Shown in pieces: positions 36,851-56,595 of a stretch of 64,000 nucleotides of DNA. The number at the start of each line of letters is the position of its first letter. Positions within the stretch are counted from its first letter, which is position 1. The translations under genes were made by a program, and so were the position numbers. This DNA comes from Symbiodinium kawagutii (Eukaryota; Sar; Dinophyceae; Suessiales; Symbiodiniaceae), in NCBI GenBank assembly GCA_009767595.1, contig VSDK01010656.1:176935-240934 (forward strand), in the 5' to 3' direction. Below the pieces are notes generated by a model that did no database searches, was not told the origin of the DNA, and saw only the letters and a list, made by a program, of their open reading frames with translations.

Positions 36851-39800
36851 ATTATTTCATATTGTTGTTGTCCTTGTTGTCCTTCCTTCCTTCATTCCTT
36901 CCTGCCTTCCTTCCTTTCTTTCCTTTTCCCACATCAAATCTAGGAAATAATCCAAAACTCAATAACCCTCCTTTTGAAAGTGGCCTGAAATCCAGCAAGT
37001 TGCTGAAGATACGTCCCATCTTGGCCCAATCTCAGCCAAACATGTTCCAAGATTAATTCCATCTTGACGCAATCTACCCCAAGATGGATCGCAAGATGAG
37101 GTTGTAAGGGGATGGAAGTTGGCATCTGGAAAAGACCTGCTTGGATACGGTATCGACTTCATGGTGCTACCACGGTTGCGGTGCCAGCGGTCTTTGTCGC
37201 GAAGCGACGCAAATATGTGCATGTGAATGGTACTTTTCAATCATATACACATACAACTATTATATTGCGTACAGTACAGAGTGCATGTACATGTGTGTAT
37301 ATATATATATATCATACAGGTGCCTGTACATTGCATATTGATGTAAGTGATTGTGATGTACGTCTGTTCGCGTGTTTGTCAAAATGACTTAAAGCTTGAA
37401 AGAAAGAACAGCACCTGCACAAAGCGCAATCCAAATCTGAGAAGTCTGCCACTGAAACGGTAGGCAGGGCAACTTTGTCAAGGTCTTGTGTGAACTCCGC
37501 TGACAAATTGCCTCAATCGATAACGAATTCCGCAAGAGCCATGTCATCCCGATGTAAGGAGTCCTTCGATAAAGGTGATAACAGCAAGAATTCCAGCAGA
37601 ACAATTGAATCTAGCCAGGGATTCCCTTCCCATTCGACTGCCACAAAAATGACGCGATTTCTGCCCTGCACTTTGCCAATTGGGAAATTTGTCTGCCTTG
37701 CCTTCCCAGGCTGACAACTTCACGGCACTTTTTTGCCACATGGACTTCGTTCGAAAAGTAAATTCTTTGGCCTCGGGACAACGCTTGGAAATGCTTGGAA
37801 GTTTGGGTTACCAAAGCTGTTGGAATTGCCTGGAACCCACAGCTTGACTCTTAGCCTCTTGGAATTCTCATCGCTTGAAGGTGTGTGTGCGTCGTGCTGT
37901 GTCAATCTGTGCGGTACTATTGAAATGTCATGGGAACCTTTGAGAACTGATCACAAGAGGACCTTGCCTCCACAATCCCTCCATTGATGACAACAGGAGC
38001 AAGACCCGACTCCCTGAGGTGGCACGGATGCTCGAGACATGGTTACTAAACTGCTACGCGGGATAAAAGAGGTTGACAAATGTTGGCTGCGTGAAAGAAA
38101 TTGAAACAGCTGAGCAATGCACAGAGATCCTGTAGCAGAAAGAAGTTTTGAGACTTCTGTTCCTGGACCAAGACGAAGCTTTTTGCGACTGATTGACGTT
38201 ACAGTCCCTTCAAAAAATGTGTTCATTATACTCCTTTCGATATCATGATAGCCATTCTTTGCCAGACCTTGATGGCTATCGTGACTCTCATCCATCTTCG
38301 GATCCGGTAGCACCTGCGCTTGATTTGCAACACAAGGCCGACGGCACACAGCCTAAGACCACACACTGAATCTTGTAGAAATCTGAACTCCACCTCTCTC
38401 GTTCCTGAAATACTCAGTTTGCCCAAAACCTGGCACGCCAGTGGCACGCCAGTGGCACACCAACATGCATGCAGAATGTGTAGGATACAAACCACAACTT
38501 TGCAGCAAAATGATGCAGCTGTGCCAACACAGCCATGGATCAGGATTTGCCTTCTCTTGGTTCAGTTGCTCATCCTGCAAGGTCTGTGACGGGCATAGCA
38601 AAACACTGGTTATTCCTTTGTCTCAGCCAACAACTTGAGCAGAGGGAGCATATGTGTGTACATATATATATATATATATACAACTTATTTGTATCTTCTC
38701 TGCGTATACTGTTTTGCAAGACTTTGAAAACCAATTGTCAAAAGCCATTGCTCGGCCATGTTTCTGACATTGTTTCTCAACATGTCAGGGTCCTGTGCAA
38801 ATCCGAGACGATGGCGCATCCAAAGATTTTCCTGTCTGAGTCTTGCAAGCTCTTCTTCATACTCCTGAGGAAATCACAAGAACAGAACTAACACAGAACA
38901 TTGTAAGAGCGCTACAGAAGTAGATCAGAATGAGATTCAGAATGCTCTTCAGAGAATCCCGCAAGACATCTTCAAGACATGTAGAGACCTTAGAGGTCTC
39001 ATGCCAAGAGCTCTCCTGCTCAATCTCATGAACGAGGTCGTGGAAACTTCGGAACAGTGTGGCAGCCATTAAGCTCTATGCACCTCAGGCGAATTGCGAA
39101 CTACAAATGCAAAGCGATGAACAAAGCTCTCTGCAACCTCTTCATCTTTGGTAAATCAAGCGCAATCATTGAAAATTATTGATAGTGGTTGAGAATTTGC
39201 TCCTCTCTTGGCTCTGCACCATCCTGGATTTAAATAAATCCCCCAAGCACCAAAGGTGCCCACCGTTTGCCAAAGCACTCACAAATGTAGCAATCGCAGA
39301 AACTACAGGTACCTTTTTTTGGAGGTGGTAGTGTGTCTATCAAGGAGGGAAGGTGCTAGATAAACATTTCACGGGACGAGTCAAGCAAAAGCGCCTAAGA
39401 ATGTGAAGCTTCACATGGGCAGCATAACGTGGATCAAATGTGGCTCCGATTGGGTTCAAAATGGGCCCAACATGTCAAGGCCAACATTGGCTCCATAGCT
39501 CACAAGGAAATTCAGACCCAACACAGAAGCGACATGAGACAAAGAGTTTCCTCCAAGATCCCTGCTCAGTTTTAGTCAAATTAGTTTGTTTAGATCTAAC
39601 GGAGGCTCTTCTAGAACTAGACTTTGGGCTGCCTTCCTCTATAAATCGATTGTTTTACGTCCAATCTTCTATCCAATCCATCTGGTTGGGGGGGCTGTCA
39701 TGCTGGAGCGACGCGAATTGCGGATTATATAAAGCTGTGTACCCCAGGGGAACATCCTGAAATGAACGGAATCATCTCTGTTAGCTGTTCAATTTGTGGT

Positions 39801-42800
39801 ACGTCTGGCAGCTGTGCATACATGCACAAACATACATATATAATATAGTGTGTATATACAGGTGGTATATATGTATATATACCACTATTTGTCGACAAAA
39901 TGACTTCGTAAAGTCAAAGTGTTCCGAGACTCCCACCAATTTTTGGAGGAAAAGTCTGCAGCTTCGCCGCAGCATCATAGAGTCAAGCCATGCAACTGCC
40001 AAATTGTGCCAAGCCCAAAGCTAAATCTGAGCAGAAAAATCAGGCCAAATGTAAAGTATAGCGTGAAAATGGCATCTGCAATATCATACAAGTGTGTCAA
40101 CATTCCACTTGAGCAGCTGTCAAGTCAAGTGTTCGGAATTGTGTGAAGCTCCCCTTTTTTGTCTCCAACTCGCAACTCAGTTTCTCTTGCAATCCAGGTG
40201 ATACAGTCTTACGACATGGAGCCCATTCAAATTGACATTTGCCTTGCAGCACGACAAAATCTTGACAAATACAGGAAAATTCCTGCACTGAACAGAGCTG
40301 GATGTGTGTGTGTGTGTCTATTTTTGCAAAACTGTTCAGCTTCGAGCCATTGTGAGCTTCTAGCCTCTCTGTGCCTGTCACCACGCTTGCATCAGATTCA
40401 ATGCAGGACCATCCAGTGGAATCATCCAGCAAAATCAGAAAGCCTGTTCTGCTGCTCTGTCCCACCGCCTCTCCCAGCTTTGTCTTGAAGTAGTCTCGGG
40501 ACCATTGATACAGCTTCATCCTGGCGGCAGCCTTGGTACAAACACCGGGTTAGAGGTCGCGACAAATACAGTGTTGCCCGGTTACATGGGATGGAAGCAC
40601 TGCACAAGACTGAGAAGCAAACGGGATCGGCCTCACCTGCAGAGGGGTCCTCTCTAATCACGGCTTTCGTGAAATCCTGCCACAGTGCCACGTAGTGGCA
40701 ATGTCAAGCTTGCAAACTTCGTGCACTTCTCACTAAAGGATTTGAACTTCGTGTTTCTGACCTTCAGAATATCTGGAAGGGGAGGAGGGACAGTGATCTG
40801 CTCCGCGCAAAAGATCCTGAGGTTCCACCAGGTCTGCTGTGACCAGTCTCGACAAGGAGCCCTCCAAGCTCTCCAACAGTGAGATCTTTCTGCTAAGACT
40901 TCCGCCTGTTGACATCCATGATCCTGCCACTCTTTCTCTCTTTCCTGAGCACCAAGGCAAGTGACTCTAAGTTTTCGTTCTGAGAAAACAGTCACTGCAA
41001 AATCGGATCTGAGGAACACGCTGCAGCGGAGGCACCACCCACACTTGGCAGTCTCAAACTTGAGCAAAAACCATTCGAAAAGAGATGAACAAAGCAGGTG
41101 ACATGCAAAGAACAGTCTGAAACTTGTGGCAAACCCGGATTCAACGAAGCATGCGACGAAACTTTGGCTCGGCTCTTTAGGGCTGACGCACTTGTACATT
41201 GGTAACGTCATGTTCGCATACAAATCTCCAGTCTTTTCCTGAAGATAAATTCAATGCAAATGCAGAAAATGCAGAAATCAAATATTCGCCCCCCATATGT
41301 AGCTTTTTGCTACCATGGACAGGGTTTTTACATCCATGCTCTTTGAATGGTCAACATTTGTACCAAAAAAGTAGAAGGGTCTGTAGCTGCCACAACTCAA
41401 ATTCAGTCCGAGTTCGCAGGCTCAACCCACATTGCACATCGCAGTGCTCACTTTCAGCCGCCTGCGTTTCTGCCACGACCAGACAGATTGCACTTGTCAG
41501 AATTCTCTTTTCCACAAAGGCCAATATTCAAGTCACCAGTGACACTTTCCGAGAAGGAGCCTCCGCTCAGGGAAAGTCATCACCTACGCGCAATGATACA
41601 AGAAATGGGAAATGGGTCAACGTCTGACAAGGTCTGGGCCTGTCTTCAATTCGCTGGGATCGCAGAGGCTGGGTCACCTTACCACGCAAGGAATCAACAA
41701 GCAAACACATCACTCAAGTGCGTCAAGAAAAAGAAGACGGATCCCGTCCAACAACCAAAGGGAGGGAGCCGAGACAACAACCATGACAAGGACGAGGAGG
41801 ACCAGGACAAGGACGACAAGGATGACATAGTGCATACATCCATACATTGATGTCTGGTCGCAGGCAGCCGCACAGTGGCTAGCACCCTACATCGCTAGAC
41901 TCTGCACAGAAGGCACTTGAAAGGGGCGGGCACAATGAGAAAAGCCGCTCGCTAGGTAGCAGCTAGATGCTGCAACGGCTGGCTTTTGCAGGAGTGCCAA
42001 TCAAACAGTGACAGTACTTCATCAAAGTTGCACTTCAAAGCTGTCCTAAGGTCTGTGCAACATCTGCCTGAGTGTCAAAATGCAACATCTGGTAAAGTCC
42101 GATAGCAGATCTTGGACTCGCTTTGGCACGATAAGGAGGAGACGCGGATGCCACCGGTGGCAATTCCAGCAACAGACGGTTCCAGCCTTTCTCGCCTGGA
42201 AACTGTTTTTTCGCTTCTGAAATTCACTGAACTTCAGTCAAAATGGCCAGGTTCATCTGTGAAATACCACAATCGCGCAGCATGTGAAATATACTTGCTC
42301 TACTCATGGAAGTTGTCGCCGGTCTCGACTTGCGTGTCAAATTTCTTAGGCGGGCACGTTCTCAACGAAGCATCGATTGGTGACAGAACATGCACCGTCG
42401 CAACTGGCAGGCTTGATGTCTCCAGAGTCCTCAAAACAACACATTTCTGTCACTGCACAATGCGTCGTTGGTTTTCAGAGAACCTCGAAATCCGAGCAGC
42501 GGGCCTTTCGGATCCGTTGCGTGGCAGCCTCACAGCTCACAAATGCTCAGCTTCCTAACGTGTTGGTCTTGACTACGGCTGTTCAAACTGTTCGCGGTGC
42601 CTTTGTGCACTTGCAGGTCTTGTACTTCTGTTTGTCCTGTGCATGTTGCCACAGATAAAAATGTGTGCATCCAAGATTGTACTCTGATCTGGATCCCTCA
42701 CGAGTTGGGACATATCTAGAATGAGAACGTAAGCTATGGGCTACCTTGGTAGGGTGGAAAGATTACAGTAACCCTTCGAAGATGATGGGACGATCAACAT

Positions 42801-43700
42801 AAAGCCACAAATATCCCATGGGGCCCATGGGGCCATTCATGTTACATGGATGAAAGAAAAAGAAAGTCAGGGCGTGAGCTGGGTATCATTCGCTTAGCCC
42901 GAGTGTCCGAATGTCTTTGAAAATGCTGGAATGGCGCATCCCATCAGAACTGGACTGTCTTTGAAAATGCAAAGATGTTCGGGAGTTTGGATTTGAACAA
43001 ACATCACTGGCGCAGGTTGGCGGTGCTACAAGTAGAAGGTGACTTTCGAAACGACGCCAACGTTGAAAATGTTTGATTTCCCAGCAAGTACAAGATTTCT
43101 TGTGTCAAAGATTGCTTTAACTTGTCAACCATGGACTTTTATGAAGTACTACTACGTAGAATTGAAAGTACTTGTAGTACTTCGTGAAAGTACTTCTGTT
43201 GAAGTTGTAGAAGTACGAACATGTTCCCGAGCAAATGGTGTCTCTCGTCAGGCCTTTGAGCACCTTGAGTGACAAGCATTTGCTGCTCGCTGGCCTTAGA
43301 TTCGCTGTGCGACCCGGTCCGATTTCGGGTGCCTTCGGATGCCTTAAGGGGGAGAATCCACAGGACAACAATGGTGACAACTGATAACATCTGATGAGGC
43401 CTAATGACACCCAATGACATGTTTATATGTAAAAACACATTTTGTTCTCAGGAAGCTGAAGTCAACTGGGAAGGTTTCCAAGGGCAGCACCAGCTTGTCA
43501 ACATAGGTGGCAAGCCTTTGCCATTGATTATCCATGTGGATGCTCATCTGGTCCAACCTGCTCATAGACCATCAAATGAAAACGAAAGAAATTTTAGACA
43601 CTCTTTGAAAAGAATTCTCGTCTGATTCGACAGGGATTGGCTTGCTGGGTCAGCAGACTCCTTCGCTTTGTCATGTACCTTCCATGGACGATTGCTCTCA
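36850..43700. other. Long stretch with scattered candidate exons only
   Basis: No recognised family. Minus-strand candidates with AG|G acceptors: about 38315-38150 (begins VLPDPKMDESHDSHQ, open for over 60 codons), about 38435-38400 (VLGKLSISGTRE), and 40523 downward (DEAVSMVPRLLQDK). Microsatellites: (CCTT)n near 36886-36930, TATATA near 37296-37312, 38660-38682 and 39835-39890, and GT near 40303-40318. The remainder looks like intron or intergenic sequence. Confidence 0.35.
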
Positions 43701-43725
43701 TGCTTGAACATTGCGTCATTCTCTC

Positions 43726-46700
43726 TCAAGCGTAGTTCGATTGCTCAGGCACGCTTTTCCCGCTATGTTTTTCTACATTAGGAGCATCATTTTGAGGACA
43801 AACATCTGCCATTTGCAGACTCTTAGCTGAAGCATCATTCCTGTGATCTTCCCATGGCAGCAAGGTTAGCACCACAACAAGGGTGCAGGATTTCTTGGTC
43901 TTTGCTTGTTCAGTCGAAATATGCTTTGGGCTGGTTGACCAAGTCTGAAAATGCTCCATTTTGAGTTCAAAATGAATTCTTAAATGAGTTTCACTCCAAA
44001 TGTAAACAACTCTCTTTTTTTGAGTTCCTGAGTCGCGCAGCCTTGCAGTCAAGCTCTGAGCATTTCTCTTGCATGCGAATGGTCTCCTTCAGAGCAAGGC
44101 ACTCTGAGACTTCGTCTGCAAAGTCTCAGTGGTCTCCGATGGTCTCCTCTTGAACTCTCTCCGTGACTTTCTCTTCCAAGTCTTGGAGATTCCGAGTTGA
44201 CTGCCTCAGAAAGGAAACTGCCAAGCGAAATGAAACGATGTTCCAAGGAGTTCAAGAGGAGAGGCAAGTTCACTGCAAAAAAACATGTTCCAAGCTGCAG
44301 CCAAGGTGCTTGTGCATGTTTCTCGTCTCCACTGCGAAAGAGTCCACATCCTTCGCCAGGACCAATGAGGGGCCAGTGGGGCGAATAGAAAAAAGGAAGG
44401 CACTACTTTTGCAAAGATATTAATTTAACCCTCAAGCCCTCGAATGTCCGTCTTGTTGGCTTTGGCTGAGTCCAGAGTTTTGATGCAAAGCCTCCATTTC
44501 AAGACATCCAAATGACAAGCAGATTCAGCAAAGGAGGTCTGTTTGCTGCAAGAGCGGTGATGAATTTCAAGCACAAGTCTGGCAAGCGCACCAAAACCGA
44601 GTGATGTCCGATTGAACTTCCTTCACCTTGCCACATGAGCTTGTGTGATCAATTCTTGACAGGAGCAAGGTGCTGTTAAACATTTAAAGGATATTGTGAA
44701 ATGCCGTAAATGTGCTGAAAGCAGAACCTCCTCTGTCTTGGCCAAATATTTCTGGTCCTGTATGGAGCAGTGCGTTGAGATTCTTTTGACAGGACTCGGA
44801 CGGATCGAAGTTTTTTCAAAGTGACCATCTTTTTGTAACCCCCAAACGCCTCTTCCAGTTTCTTGTTCCAGTTTTGCGTGTCTTCGATGCGTGCTTCGAG
44901 CTGGCAAAGATTCAAGAGCTTTGAGTAAATGTACAGTAAAAGAAAAAATAGAAAGGGCCTTGATGCCTTGCCAAGCACAGGAACAACTCAACTCTCTAAA
45001 GGTCAGAGGCCGAATACGCCGCAAGTTTTGAGTCACCAAGCCACCAAGCCACTAGCCTGGCTGATGGTTTCATTTGTTTGAGGCTTGAAGGCTTGCAGGT
45101 CTTCTGCAACCTGCGCCATCGCATGTCATGCAATGCCTAAAGGATTGACATTTGGACCTTGGGCTTCTACTGTCTTGTGGACTGCTGTCTTTCTCTGTGA
45201 AGGAGTTTATCTGAGTTTTTTTCGCTTCACAAAAATCCTTTTCTGTTCTTCGACAAAAGTCTTTTTCTTCGAGGCTTTTCAGCTGCTAAATTTGCGGCTG
45301 AAATCTGCCTTTTGCAGCCGCAGGGATAGTTCCTCAGCGCGACTGTCTTCAGCATTTGCTCTCGCTTCACTTCTGCCTATCCTTGTCCTGGCAAATGGTT
45401 TGGAAAGTCACTCAGCAAAGCTTGGACTCTCAAAAAGGCAGCATGGCCCGTAATCTTCCACGTTCAGCTTTACTTCGCCCAAGTCTTTCCTGTCAGCACA
45501 GTGTACCACAAGTCATGATGTAAGGCTGCAAGATGTGCAAGCTTTTCATGCTCTTCGGTTCACCTCGAAGTCTCTAGTTCTCCTTCGAGTTGGACGCATT
45601 TGTCGTGTAGTCCTGACGCCTGCGACAAATCTCTGCGAGACGTGAGAAGCGCACCAAAACTGTTCAGTTCCAATGCTGTCCTCGATTGCCTTTGGCAAAT
45701 CTGGAATCATCTCGGAGCATTCCTGAAACTTGAAAGCAAAGAAGATCTACGGCGGCAAAAAGGTTTTGAGCACGAAAATCGAATTCGGAAAAAGTATAAG
45801 TGATGAACGGAGAAGCAATGAGAAAAGCAATGAGAAACATCAAAGTCTACATCGAAAGTCAAAGTCTTGCACCTTTCGCAGGTCCATTTTCAACTTCTCA
45901 ATGGAGGTATGGTGAACCCAGCGGTGCAGCACCTGACTCGTGCCCAAAAAGATTCGAAAAAGTCGTTGCAGTTCCCGGATCTTGCCTGGTGTGTCCGCCG
46001 CCTGAAGAAGCCTCCAATGATATTGAGGCCCATCTTCCTGGCGAACAAATTAGAATGACTGAAATTACTACAAAGCCGAAAAATAACTAACACAAAAGCT
46101 GAAATATGAGGCCAACATGCATGTCATCACGTGTCTCTCAGTAGCTGTGAAAACATCATCCCAGCCCTTTCAGACACCATTTTCGCACCTTCGCACCTCC
46201 GTCCACGTATAGTGCTGCCAAAAGGTTAGGACCTGTTTGGTAACTGCCTCAGCCAATAGATTTATTCGGCCATTGTTTTGCCCAAATTTCAGCGACTCAA
46301 ACAACCTGGGAGTGGGTGAAGAAAAAAAAAAAAAACGGATCAAGAACGAAAAAATGCGTGAAACCCCCATGTTAGACTCCCTTGTCTAGTGTCAATGTTT
46401 TAGCAAGCTTCCAAGGAAATAAGAAGATCCCGCCACTGTAGATCCCAAACCAGCTGCAGGGACAAGGAAAGTATGAAAGTTGGCAGTCCGATTGAGAACA
46501 TGCTCTTAGTCATCTGACAGGATCTGATTGGGCTGCTGGCTTGAACAAGACGGGAGATCTAAAGGGAAACGAACTTGCGCATCAGTTAGACAAGAAACAA
46601 ACCACAAGTTGTCACAAGACACACCAAGGGAGACAAAACTGGATGCAACAGGAACATCCAACCAACTCAACACCAAGGAAGACCAGATCATAGCAGCGTC

Positions 46701-49700
46701 TCCCCAAACCCCCTCTTGTGTTTGACTTGTCTCCCCCTTGTTTTCTACTTATTTCTGATATGTCTCCTGGGCTTTGGGTGCGGAACATATGGGTTGCTCT
46801 CCCTGCGCGCTGTGCTACCAAGAGAATTCTCACTCATTTGAGATGTATCCTGCCACTTCTTCCTCTGGAGAGACAATGGGTAAGCATGCATCCAAAGGTA
46901 CCCAAAGCCCAGGAAGTGGGAAACGAATGAGAAACAGGGGGCAAAGACGGGCAAAGACGGGCAAAGACGGGCAAGTAAATGGAAAAAAGCCATGGGAGAC
47001 AAGCCGAGAGGAGTTAGAGAGAAGTAGGAGAGAAAGAGCACAGCTTGCATCCCAAGATGTAGAAGTATGCACCACAAGACAGCCAGTGGGAGAAGGCTTG
47101 AGCGATGTGACCCGTAGAAAGTATGATACAACCTGGAAGCACGAGCGCATACACGACCAAGAACACACCACGAAAGAAAGCGACTTCGACACAAAGAAAG
47201 CGACCTCAACCGATGGACTGGGCCAAGAGAACATCAGTCGCTGCACGGCCAGGAGACCGCTGAAAGACCGCTGGACAACTGCACCGAAGGAAATGTGACC
47301 GCTGGACACACCGAAACACACGATGCACATGTGGTCAAGGGTAGCATTTACGGAACTTGAATAACAAAACTAGTTCGTATCATGAGACGCTCCTGGAGCT
47401 AAAGTCAGTGCTGCCTTCCAAACAGCCAGGGCGGGTCTGCAGAGAGCGGGAGAGAGAATGTGGTACAGAGAATAGAGATGACTGGAGAATGTAGAACATG
47501 GCATAGAGAATATAGAATCTAGAGTAGAAGAGAGAGGGAGAAAGAGAAAGAGAAAGAGAAGAAGAAAGAGAAAGGGGAGGGGCACAACATCACTGTGCTT
47601 GGCATCCCAACAAGTTTCCGCCGGTCATTGTGGACTGACCTGTCATCGGAAACAGCTTAGAAGAGCACAAATGAATCCAATTCTACTTGCAGGAGCACTC
47701 GACGAACTTGCGCAGTACAACTCTGACGTCTTCGTTGTCCAAAGTGGAAGGCTGACGAAATCAATTTAGAGACGTACTTCACCTGGGACTGCAAGTCACA
47801 CCTGGGTGCCATCCAGAGGTTGATTCTGAGCCGCAAAGTCTGGAAACTACTATTACTGAGTATATAAGTTCTGAGTCGGTACCGTCAGTATTTACGAATC
47901 CACACTGCAATCAGCAGGTGGCTTGAGAGCTGGGGTCCGGGCGAGGTTCCCTGCCTTGTATCCTGCGCGAAGAGAGTTCAAACGGAAGAACTTCCCGAAA
48001 TTTGGAAGAAAACTTCGACGAAGAACTTACCTCACATTCCCAGCCCCCATTCCCAGCCCGCCTCCTGCAGCTGCAGCAACTCCTTTTTCATCCTCTCCAG
48101 GGCATGCATCACATCCTGGAAGGGCCGAAAAGAAGCTTCCAATACATCGAAGGTAAGAAATTCAAATCACTTTGGTAAACCGCTTCAATATCATCACGTC
48201 ACTTTGTCTTTTCACGGTCGGCTCTTTCTATGCTCTCCTTCCATAACTCGCTGTACTTGCCAGCAACTGAGTCTTCTATGACCTCGCACAACTCACGACT
48301 CACCAGCTTTAGTACAGCTTCAAGACTCAAATAGATTCAAGATCTTCATCCGATCATAATCAAAGGCGCCTTTTGTCTTTCTTGGACTTGATTGCATCTT
48401 GCTTCAATCTCTTTGAGCTGGACCTCAAAAACTGCATTTATTGGTTTGCTTCTGCGATTTTTCAAACCTTTGATGCACAGTTTCTCCATTTTCAGTTCTC
48501 GCAACATCAAGCGAACCTCTGCGGAATCGCGAGAAGTCGCAGTGGCATCGCACTTCCTTTGAGGCAGTTTGCTCTATCGTCATGCGTTTCCGTTGCGTGT
48601 GATTTGATGCAGTGGTAGCTGCATGTGAACAGGCTGGAACTGCTCTTGGTCCCTGAGCTTTACACTTCATGCACTCAGCCACTTTGATCTTCACGTCATC
48701 CATGTCACTTTTGCAGGACTTGGTTTTCCGTCCTGCGTCTCCAAGCTTTGCCGAAACGCTCATACTGCGAAGTGCAAAGTGCAATCTCTTGGACTCAGCT
48801 CGTGGCCATGGTCTTCCATTTCACTTCGGAATTTGGCAATCTCCTACAATGACAAGATAAAACAAAGCAAAAGCAGCTGCAACTAGGAACCTAGGAACCT
48901 TTAAACGTCACAGTCAAAACAGTGGTCAGCAAACAAACAGCTCATTGCAGTGCTTGGAGATGCTTGGATGCTTTTAGATTCCTGTGTACTTTGCAATGAT
49001 TGAAGAGTGATCAATCAAGAGATATATGATATTACATGTTGTTTGTGTGAAATTCGTGTGAAATCAAAATAGAGCAAACATGCCCGCCAATTCACACTCT
49101 TGGTCCTCGGAAAAACTTGTCACCTGAAGCAGGGCTGGTCTTGCTTGAAAAGTTGCTGACCAGCAATAGAAGCGAAATGACAAGGAATATGTAAATGTAT
49201 ATATACATACTTTTCTTCTAAGGCCAAAAAAGGACATCAAGCAAAGCAAAGCCCCAGGGACGGGTAGATCTCCTTAAATTCAAGAGCTGTTTCATTGAAA
49301 CCTCAACTAGTTTCGAGTCATCAAGCAGCTTGTGACTGCCAGTCACTCAATGACAAACTTGAGACACCTGTGCTCGAAGTTGCTTCATTCCCCCTTCACC
49401 CTCTTGATCATCTTGAAGGAGATCGATTCTCCCCTGAAGCCCAGGGTGGCATGGCCAGCGTGCAGTTTGAAGCTGTAAGCCCTGTCCTCTGACATCAAGA
49501 TTGTTTATATGCCTATAGGCATGCCTATGCCTAGAATCCCTGAACCTCAAGCAGGACAAGCTGCGAGCTGCCGGCTTTGACTACACTACATCTGGACAGC
49601 CACACGTCCACCCGCCTTCAATTCCTCCGTCGCAGTTTGAAAGTCTTGTCGGATCCCATCGACAAGTGTTTCCGTTGCAGATTTGCTACTGGCCGCGACT

Positions 49701-50247
49701 TCAGATGATTAAATAAATCAGCAAAATGAAGTTGAATTGACTTAATCAATGAAGAAATGATGAATAAGAAATCATGAACAAAGAATGAGCTAGGCATCTT
49801 TGCAAGTTGTTGAGCTCTCATTGGAATGTCACTGTCCCCAACTCGACCCAAGTCCGAAACGAACCTGGCCACTTCGTCCCTAAGGTCTTTGGACTCCTGC
49901 TTTTGATTATTGTAGCCATCCAGCACTTCCTGCAGACAAAATCTGCTGCAAATTGTGAGAAAGAACTCCCTGTATCCATTCTGACAAAAACCTGCTCTGT
50001 CCTGAAATTTGTCTTGAAGTTCTTTGAACTTCACCTCCTGCACGAGATGACACAAATACCAAAATTTCAAAGGATGCAAAGGATGCAAAAGACTGATGAA
50101 AGCATTAAGGACTTGCCAGAGGAAGAGAGTGACACCAAAGCGTCGCACCTGTTCTTCCACCACTTTCTGACAAGCTTCACCTACCAGTCTCTGGACTTCA
50201 TCCTCAGCACAGCATATGTCATCCTGATGGAGTCCAATCTGCAATGC
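43726..50247 (-). CDS. Exons of coiled-coil protein(s), gene boundaries unknown
   Basis: Many short minus-strand exons encode heptad-like Glu/Lys/Gln/Leu helices. Best supported: 50247-50149 (33 codons, AG|G to GT, contains EVQRLVGEACQKVVEEQ); 50037-50002 (EVKFKELQDKFQ, GA donor); 49929-49865 (starts EVLDGYNNQKQESKDLRDE, GT donor); 48516-48468 (VRLMLRELKMEKLCIK); 48423-48370 (VQLKEIEARCNQVQERQK, GC donor); 45387-45309 (SEARANAEDSRAEELSLRL, GC donor); 44204-44147 (QSTRNLQDLEEKVTERVQE, GA donor). A further piece without AG|G lies near 44905-44851 (LEARIEDTQNWNKKLEE). All but the last follow the AG|G rule. No motor, kinase or other globular domain is visible, so no function is given. One very long gene or several genes are equally possible. 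Confidence 0.6.
46500..47600. repeat. Purine-rich, low-complexity stretch
   Basis: Strongly A/G-rich on the plus strand with short direct repeats. GGCAAAGACG is repeated three times near 46938-46972, and GAGAAAGA-type runs occur near 47536-47578. Open frames on both strands here (up to about 170 codons, Arg/Lys/Glu-rich on plus) follow from the composition and show no family. A compositionally similar stretch occurs at about 59740-60560. Confidence 0.5.
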
Positions 50248-51200
50248 CTGCAATATGTGCAATCGGATTGATTTGTTTCATGCGAATTCTTTTGATCCAA
50301 CCGGTACCACCTGATACCCATTGTTCGAGTCGAGTGCACTTGGGGCGAGACGTCAATTGCCATGCTTGCAGAAGGCTCTCAAGAGGCCCTTGAAGCCATC
50401 ACAAGAATTGCGTCTTAATTTGCATCGTTTTTCTCTAAGTGAAAATGTCTTCTTTCCCAACTTGTGTTGAAGACATCTGAAGACATCTGAAGACTATAGA
50501 GATCTATATATATATAACATATATTACTATATGATATAGTACGATACTTGTCTCTACTCCTTGGTCATTTTTTTTGTTTTCCATCTTTGTCTTCAACGTC
50601 AGTCATTTTATCAGATCTTGAGCCCCTGCGGAAAGCAACGAGGTTGAGCACACTTCCTCGCATCAGGTCGTGTGCGCAAGGGACTTTCTTACGTTTGATA
50701 TCACTGTTTTTATCAATCCAAGCTACAAGGGATCAAAGGTGAAAGCTGCTGAACTCAGATTAGACAGACTTTTTGGTGCAGGTCCACGCGTCCTGTACTC
50801 CAACTGCAGCTGCATCTGTGGCTTGCCAACAGCAGCTTGAAGCTTTGAACAACTGGGGATATCAATTTGTGGCAAATGCTGGACTTCATTGTCGTTGAAA
50901 CATGGATTTAATTCACCCATCACCAGTTGCGAGCCTTATCTATGTTGTGCGGCTCACATGGAACTTTCGGCAGTAGATTGCTCCAACCAAGATCAGCTGA
51001 ATTATTATTTCGACTAGGCGGAACCAACCTTTTGGCAAAATGTGTTGGTAATGTGAACACCAAATACACAGCAATCCTTCGCCTGTACCCATTCCTGCCT
51101 AGTTTTGGCTTTGTGCCACTCGTGCTTTTTTATCTACATGAAAAGGGGCGCTCTCAGGGACAGCTCGAATTGCCGGTGTGCTTTTGCAGCGCAGCACACT

Positions 51201-56472
<5,272 letters not shown>

Positions 56473-56595
56473 CTGACAAATTTCACTAAGCTGTGCGTAT
56501 GTATCTGGCTCTCTCTACTGACGTATCCATAACCTGAATATCTACGGTGTATATGATATTGATCGGTCAAGATCATGAATGGCATTGAGATGCCT

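Noticed and set aside
46774..47330. Frames of about 170 codons on both strands
   Set aside because: Composition-driven (purine-rich), no family motif, no consistent splice signals, and both strands open at once.
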